A stretch of DNA of 62,219 nt from Bacillota bacterium (lineage in GTDB: Bacteria; Bacillota; Clostridia; Acetivibrionales; DTU013), in contig JAEYOP010000050.1 in assembly GCA_023411575.1 (NCBI GenBank), forward strand, positions 1 through 62,219. The letters are read 5' to 3'. Both the position numbers and the translations under genes were made by a program. A model generated the notes under the pieces. The model was not told where the DNA came from, did not search any database, and worked only from the letters and a program-made list of their open reading frames with translations. This document shows positions 58,610-62,219 of the stretch, piece after piece (position 1 is the stretch's first letter; each line of letters starts with the position of its first letter).

Positions 58610-60454
58610 ATGAAACAAAAACTTGGAAGTATCTTATTGGCAATCTTTCTGATCTGTTCCGTCCTGCTGGCGGGCTGCGGTGCCGGAGCCTCGGCGCAGA
58701 CGGGCGATACCGCCCAGGGCGGGGCGTCGGGCGTCGCGCAGGTGTCCGTGAATTCGGCGGCCTCCGGGAGCTCGGCAAACAGCACCGCTTCCGCCATTGT
58801 CATTACGGACGACATGATCAAATACGGCAGCGACGATGCCTGCAGCGAATGGAAGGATCAAAATCCCAGCTATATTGAATTGAACGGGACGACGGCAACC
58901 CTGAAAGGCTCCGGGGCGGTCTTATCGGGAAGCGATATTACAATTACGGCCCCAGGCGTCTATGTATTCAGCGGCAAGCTGGAGGACGGACAGATCATCG
59001 TCGATTGCCCCAGTGACAGAGCAGTAAGGCTTGTTTTGAACGGTGCGGAAATCAACTGCTCCGACAGCTCGGCGATTTTTGTGAAAAATGCGGAAAAGAC
59101 GGTGGTTTCTTTGCAGGAAGGTACGGAAAATGCGGTTTCGGACGGGAAAGCCTATGCGAATGTCGATGCGGAGACGCAGGAACCGAACGCGGCAATTTTC
59201 AGCAAGGATGACCTCACGATCAATGGAAGCGGAAAGCTGACGGTCCACGGCAATTACAACAACGGCATCACAAGCAAGGACAAGCTGAAAATCACGGGCG
59301 GAAATATTGCGATTTATGCGGTGGACGACGGCTTGATGGGCCGGGACAAAGTACTGGTCAATGCCGGAAGCATTAAGATTGAGGCCGGCGGAGACGGAAT
59401 CAAGGCAACAAACGACACCGAGGCCGACAAAGGGTTCATTGCCCTGGAGGGAGGGACCTATGTCATCAAAAGCGGCGACAAGGGAATACAAGCAGTGACC
59501 GCTTTGCTGATCAAAGGCGGCACGTTTACCATAGATTCGGGGGATGACGCACTGCACAGCAATAACAGTGTTACGGTGGCCGGAGGTGATATAGAGATCG
59601 CAGCAGGCGATGACGGAATACATGCGGACATGTCCGTATTGATAAAAGGAGGCGGGATCAACATAACAAAGAGCTATGAAGGAATCGAGGGTTCCTTTAT
59701 AACGGTGGCGGACGGCACGATCCGGCTGGTTTCCAGCGACGACGGCTTCAATGTATCCGGCGGCAACGACGAGGCTTCGGGCAATGCCGGCGGACGGGGA
59801 ATGGACGAATTTGCGGCCACCAGCGGCATACTGGAAATTGACGGCGGATTTGTATCCGTCAATGCTTCGGGGGACGGACTGGATTCCAACGGCTCCATGG
59901 TGATGAAAGGAGGCACGGTGGTCGTAAGCGGTCCGACGGAAAATAACAACGCCGCGCTGGACTATAACGGAAGCTTTGAGATGAGCGGCGGCCTGCTGGT
60001 TGCCGCAGGCAGCGCGGGAATGGCCCAGGCGCCCTCCGACAGCTCTTCGGCATACTCGATTGCAATGTCCTTCTCAAGCATGCAGCAGGCAGGGACCATA
60101 ATACACCTGGAAGACAGCAGCAGCAACACAGTAGCCACCTTTGCGCCGGCAAAGGGGTACCAGTCGGTGGTCATCAGTTCGCCGGCCCTGAAGAAGGGCG
60201 CCGAATACACGGTCTACACGGGAGGCACCGCTTCCGGGACCGAGACAGATGGATTTTATGCGGATGGAACCTACCAGGGCGGAACAAAGGTAGTCGGCTT
60301 TACGATATCCGATTCCGTGACCTGGCTCAATGAAAGCGGAGTCACCACCGCCAATACCGGCTTCGGGCCCGGTGGCGGCCAGGGAGGCCGGCAGGGCGGG
60401 TTCGGCGGCGGCCCGGGCGGAGCAGGAGGGCGACAGGGCAGGCCCGGAAAATAA
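58610..60454 (+). CDS. Cthe_2159-like carbohydrate-binding beta-helix lipoprotein
   Basis: The 614-residue protein has a lipoprotein signal (lipobox VLLAGC at about residue 22), a Ser/Ala linker and a long right-handed beta-helix of repeats such as GGTFTIDSGDDALHS, GGDIEIAAGDDGIHA and GGFVSVNASGDGLDSNG. This matches the Cthe_2159/DUF4353 family, whose founding member binds cellulose and polygalacturonate with calcium. The C-terminus is Gly/Arg/Gln-rich (GGGQGGRQGGFGGGPGG). It is the third gene of the VTC operon, so it is probably surface-displayed under control of the adjacent two-component system. Confidence 0.9.
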   Translation: MKQKLGSILLAIFLICSVLLAGCGAGASAQTGDTAQGGASGVAQVSVNSAASGSSANSTASAIVITDDMIKYGSDDACSEWKDQNPSYIELNGTTATLKGSGAVLSGSDITITAPGVYVFSGKLEDGQIIVDCPSDRAVRLVLNGAEINCSDSSAIFVKNAEKTVVSLQEGTENAVSDGKAYANVDAETQEPNAAIFSKDDLTINGSGKLTVHGNYNNGITSKDKLKITGGNIAIYAVDDGLMGRDKVLVNAGSIKIEAGGDGIKATNDTEADKGFIALEGGTYVIKSGDKGIQAVTALLIKGGTFTIDSGDDALHSNNSVTVAGGDIEIAAGDDGIHADMSVLIKGGGINITKSYEGIEGSFITVADGTIRLVSSDDGFNVSGGNDEASGNAGGRGMDEFAATSGILEIDGGFVSVNASGDGLDSNGSMVMKGGTVVVSGPTENNNAALDYNGSFEMSGGLLVAAGSAGMAQAPSDSSSAYSIAMSFSSMQQAGTIIHLEDSSSNTVATFAPAKGYQSVVISSPALKKGAEYTVYTGGTASGTETDGFYADGTYQGGTKVVGFTISDSVTWLNESGVTTANTGFGPGGGQGGRQGGFGGGPGGAGGRQGRPGK

Positions 60455-60473
60455 AGTGAGTTTCGGGAAATAA

Positions 60474-60519
60474 AGCAGGTCCGCCATATGGGAAAGAGGT
60501 GCCGTATGGCGGACCTGCT
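60474..60519 (+). terminator. Strong hairpin after the Cthe_2159-like gene
   Basis: An 18-bp stem (AGCAGGTCCGCCATATGG with CCGTATGGCGGACCTGCT, one G-T pair) has a 10-base loop. No T-tract follows, so it may be a 3'-end stabiliser or a Rho-independent terminator of atypical form. Confidence 0.65.
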
Positions 60520-60604
60520 GTGGTGTTCAGATCGCTCGATGTGCGTATGGTAAGAGGGCAATTGATCCATACGGACTTTTCATAGAAAATTTACACAAGC
60601 AGGA

Positions 60605-60633
60605 TTTACCAAAAAGGCGTATTATGATATTAT
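60605..60633 (+). promoter_or_regulatory. Promoter of the 60701 gene pair
   Basis: TTTACC (60605-60610), 17 bases, then TATTAT (60628-60633); the start codon lies 68 bases later. Confidence 0.5.
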
Positions 60634-60700
60634 TGTGAAATAACAATGACGTTTTGATATCGATTTCAAGGAATACGAAGGGGAACAGGAGGACGAGTTT

Positions 60701-60925
60701 ATGGCGGAAAGTATGGATCGCAATCTGGAACGTCTGATCATGGGAGACCTGAAGTACCAATCTTCCAATCTGGGTTTGAATCTCCTGATCTCGAGATTGC
60801 AGAAAAAGTACGCGGGGAATCGGAATTCGGAAGAGCTCGGCAAATGCATGGTTGAGATGAAGGCCTTTTTTGACAAGTACAAAATGATCATGGCCAATGA
60901 GGCAACCGCAATCCAAAACTTATAG
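60701..60925 (+). CDS. Small conserved-looking hypothetical protein
   Basis: The 74-residue, mostly helical and charged protein (MAESMDRNLERLIMGDLKYQSSNLGLNLLISRLQKKY...) has a strong ribosome site GGAGGACGAG. It has no membrane helix, cysteine or known motif. It lies 12 bases before the next gene and is probably co-transcribed with it. I do not recognise its family. Confidence 0.7.
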   Translation: MAESMDRNLERLIMGDLKYQSSNLGLNLLISRLQKKYAGNRNSEELGKCMVEMKAFFDKYKMIMANEATAIQNL

Positions 60926-60937
60926 GAGGGTGAGAGT

Positions 60938-61906
60938 ATGTTTGTAACGCTGGAGGAAGCAAAAAAGTTGATCGGTGAGGAAAAGCTGCTGCACATTGCC
61001 GCCGATGAAGGACTGCTGGCGCAATTGCCCGCGGGGAACTGGATTGCCGGAACGACACCCTATTTTATTACGGAAAAAGGCGGCATCACCTGTAAAGACA
61101 AGCTGTTTGTCCATATCATTCCCGGTGCGGCGGATTTTAAAGTGAAGGTTTACGATGAGAAGAACGTGCTGAGCGTTACCGAAGACGCTTATGAGAACGG
61201 CCTGGCCTTCTTGATCCTGCCCTTTGCCAGCGAAGTGGCCGTATACTACGCCAAGGAGGCGCCCAATTCGGAGAAGCTGTTCATGACGCCGATCATCGGC
61301 TGGATCTCCGGCTTTGATCTCTCGACGCAATCCACGGCAAAGGTCTACGACGGCACCTGTGGAAAGGCTTACACCGACAAGGCGGTGGTGCTGCATGTCC
61401 GCCTGGCGGATGACAAGGTGGCATCCCTCGGCATTGTGAACATATTTGATATGGACGCCAGCGATGCTGTGATCGAATTCCCGGAAGATGCCCTGAGCGT
61501 CGGCACGTGTACGGTGAATGGGAAACCGGTCGTATTTTCGGAGTACATAGCGGAGAACGGCATTGATACAAGGCTGCCCCTGGTCTCGGATTACAACGGC
61601 GTGCTGGTGAATACCTCCATCAAGGCGGTATCGGATGAAAGCAAGACCGTAGAGCTCTACGCACCTGTGTTCAAGGGCAGGGAATACCGCTTTGCCGGCA
61701 GGGTCCAGGATTACGCCGAGAGCTTCACCGAAAAGCTTAAGGGATATGAAAAGGTGGAACCGGTCTTTTCCTGCAACTGCATTCTGAATTATCTTTACGG
61801 GGAACTGGACGGAAAGGCGACACTGCCGTTCGCCGGCCCGGTTACTTTCGGCGAGGTCGCCTACCAACTGCTGAACCAGACCCTGGTTTATGCTGAAATT
61901 GTATAA
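60938..61906 (+). CDS. Hypothetical protein, possibly DUF6976/FIST-like
   Basis: The 322-residue soluble protein begins MFVTLEEAKKLIGEEKLLHIAADEGLLAQLPAGNWIAGTTPYFITEKGG. Near the C-terminus FSCNCILNYLYGELDGK recalls the cysteine region of FIST-type sensor domains. It has no signal peptide or membrane helix. The assignment to DUF6976 is from memory and uncertain. AGGAGGGTGAG precedes the start, and the gene follows the small protein at 60701 in one operon ending in a clear terminator. Confidence 0.72.
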   Translation: MFVTLEEAKKLIGEEKLLHIAADEGLLAQLPAGNWIAGTTPYFITEKGGITCKDKLFVHIIPGAADFKVKVYDEKNVLSVTEDAYENGLAFLILPFASEVAVYYAKEAPNSEKLFMTPIIGWISGFDLSTQSTAKVYDGTCGKAYTDKAVVLHVRLADDKVASLGIVNIFDMDASDAVIEFPEDALSVGTCTVNGKPVVFSEYIAENGIDTRLPLVSDYNGVLVNTSIKAVSDESKTVELYAPVFKGREYRFAGRVQDYAESFTEKLKGYEKVEPVFSCNCILNYLYGELDGKATLPFAGPVTFGEVAYQLLNQTLVYAEIV

Positions 61907-61939
61907 GCATTTTGCGAAATAGCACCATTTAGGATAGGA

Positions 61940-61969
61940 GAGGCATTATCACACGATAGTGCCTCTTTT
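61940..61969 (+). terminator. Intrinsic terminator of the 60701-61906 operon
   Basis: GAGGCATTATC and GATAGTGCCTC pair (one G-T) over an ACAC loop and are followed by TTTT. Confidence 0.85.
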
Positions 61970-61993
61970 GCTGCTTTCGTCCACTAAAATTGA

Positions 61994-62219
61994 CGCAATA
62001 GGCGGATAGGGTGAAGCAAGCGGATAGGACAAAGGAAGCGGATGAGGTAAATAAGGCAAGTTAAAGAAGAAGGGTGAAGGAAAGAACACGAAGGCAGGAA
62101 CGCCTCAGGGATGAAGCCGACAGGGGCCGCTTGTTTCGATCCTGTTTTAAAGCACCTGCTGCAGTGGTTCTACTCCACCACCAAAGCACAGTTCAGCATA
62201 GAAGTCCTGTCTCCCGGGT
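61994..62219. repeat. Partial second copy of the end element
   Basis: These 226 bases align without gaps to bases 1-226, differing only at positions equivalent to 32, 95 and 100. The copy runs off the window end, so its inverted partner arm is not seen. The preceding base context (ctaaaattga) shows where this copy begins. Confidence 0.9.

Noticed and set aside
1..62219. The end repeat read as proof of a circular plasmid or phage
   Set aside because: The two 226-base copies differ at three positions, so they are separate copies and not an assembly overlap; no replication, partition or phage genes are present.

Overview
The window looks like a complete chromosomal contig (62.2 kb) from a member of the Bacillota, most likely class Clostridia. 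The pointers are strong AGGAGG-type ribosome binding sites with several TTG/GTG starts, YesM/YesN two-component regulators, ABC sugar importers without their own ATPase, a VTC-domain/DUF4956/Cthe_2159-type gene set and a clostridial-type glutamate dehydrogenase. Genus cannot be fixed from sequence alone. No rRNA, tRNA, CRISPR array, prophage or transposase gene was seen. Both ends stop inside two near-identical copies (226 bases, 3 differences) of a short inverted-repeat element, which suggests the assembly broke at a multi-copy repeat.

Positions 0.4-27.7 kb form a plant-glycan region. A minus-strand operon (GH95 fucosidase, YesN, YesM) is divergent from a plus-strand operon: solute-binding lipoprotein, two permeases, a URO-D-like protein, GH29, GH42 and GH31. 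GH3 and GH43 genes lie further on. All the hydrolases lack signal peptides. Fucosidase, galactosidase, alpha-xylosidase, beta-glucosidase and arabinofuranosidase are together the activities that strip imported xyloglucan-type oligosaccharides. Interspersed are a cyclase-family hydrolase, a small beta-rich protein, an AraC regulator, a serine hydrolase, an FAD/Rieske oxidoreductase, a ferritin-like protein, a DnaJ-GGDEF fusion and a metallophosphoesterase.

At 27.7-30.2 kb there is an AbiEi/AbiEii toxin-antitoxin pair and an ArsR-like regulator, each with a clear palindromic operator. Positions 30.3-48.6 kb, visibly more A/T-rich than the first region, hold a large catabolic gene set. It contains an AraC regulator, an ABC importer, two Gfo/Idh/MocA oxidoreductases, a LarA-type racemase, glutamate dehydrogenase, two amidohydrolases, a mannonate-type SDR, a deleted nagB, NagA, a DegT aminotransferase, a 2-hydroxyacid dehydrogenase, a KDPG aldolase-VOC fusion and a KDG-type kinase. 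Four promoters here share one architecture: two 10-bp direct half-sites 21 bp apart, then 18 bp, then the -10 box. They tie the region into one regulon, probably run by the AraC protein at 30.5 kb. The inferred role is catabolism of an unusual N-acetylated amino sugar or amino-uronate ending in pyruvate and glyceraldehyde-3-phosphate, with deamination by transamination plus GDH in place of the lost NagB.

At 48.8-62 kb are a DEAD-box helicase with a repetitive tail and a 1238-residue membrane protein with the order TIR - transmembrane helix - about 23 repeats of 32 residues - PDZ. Next come an OmpR-type two-component system divergent from a VTC polyphosphate-polymerase-domain gene, DUF4956 and a Cthe_2159-like lipoprotein, then two small-to-medium genes of unknown function. 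The TIR/repeat/PDZ protein and the amino-sugar regulon are the most promising undescribed systems.
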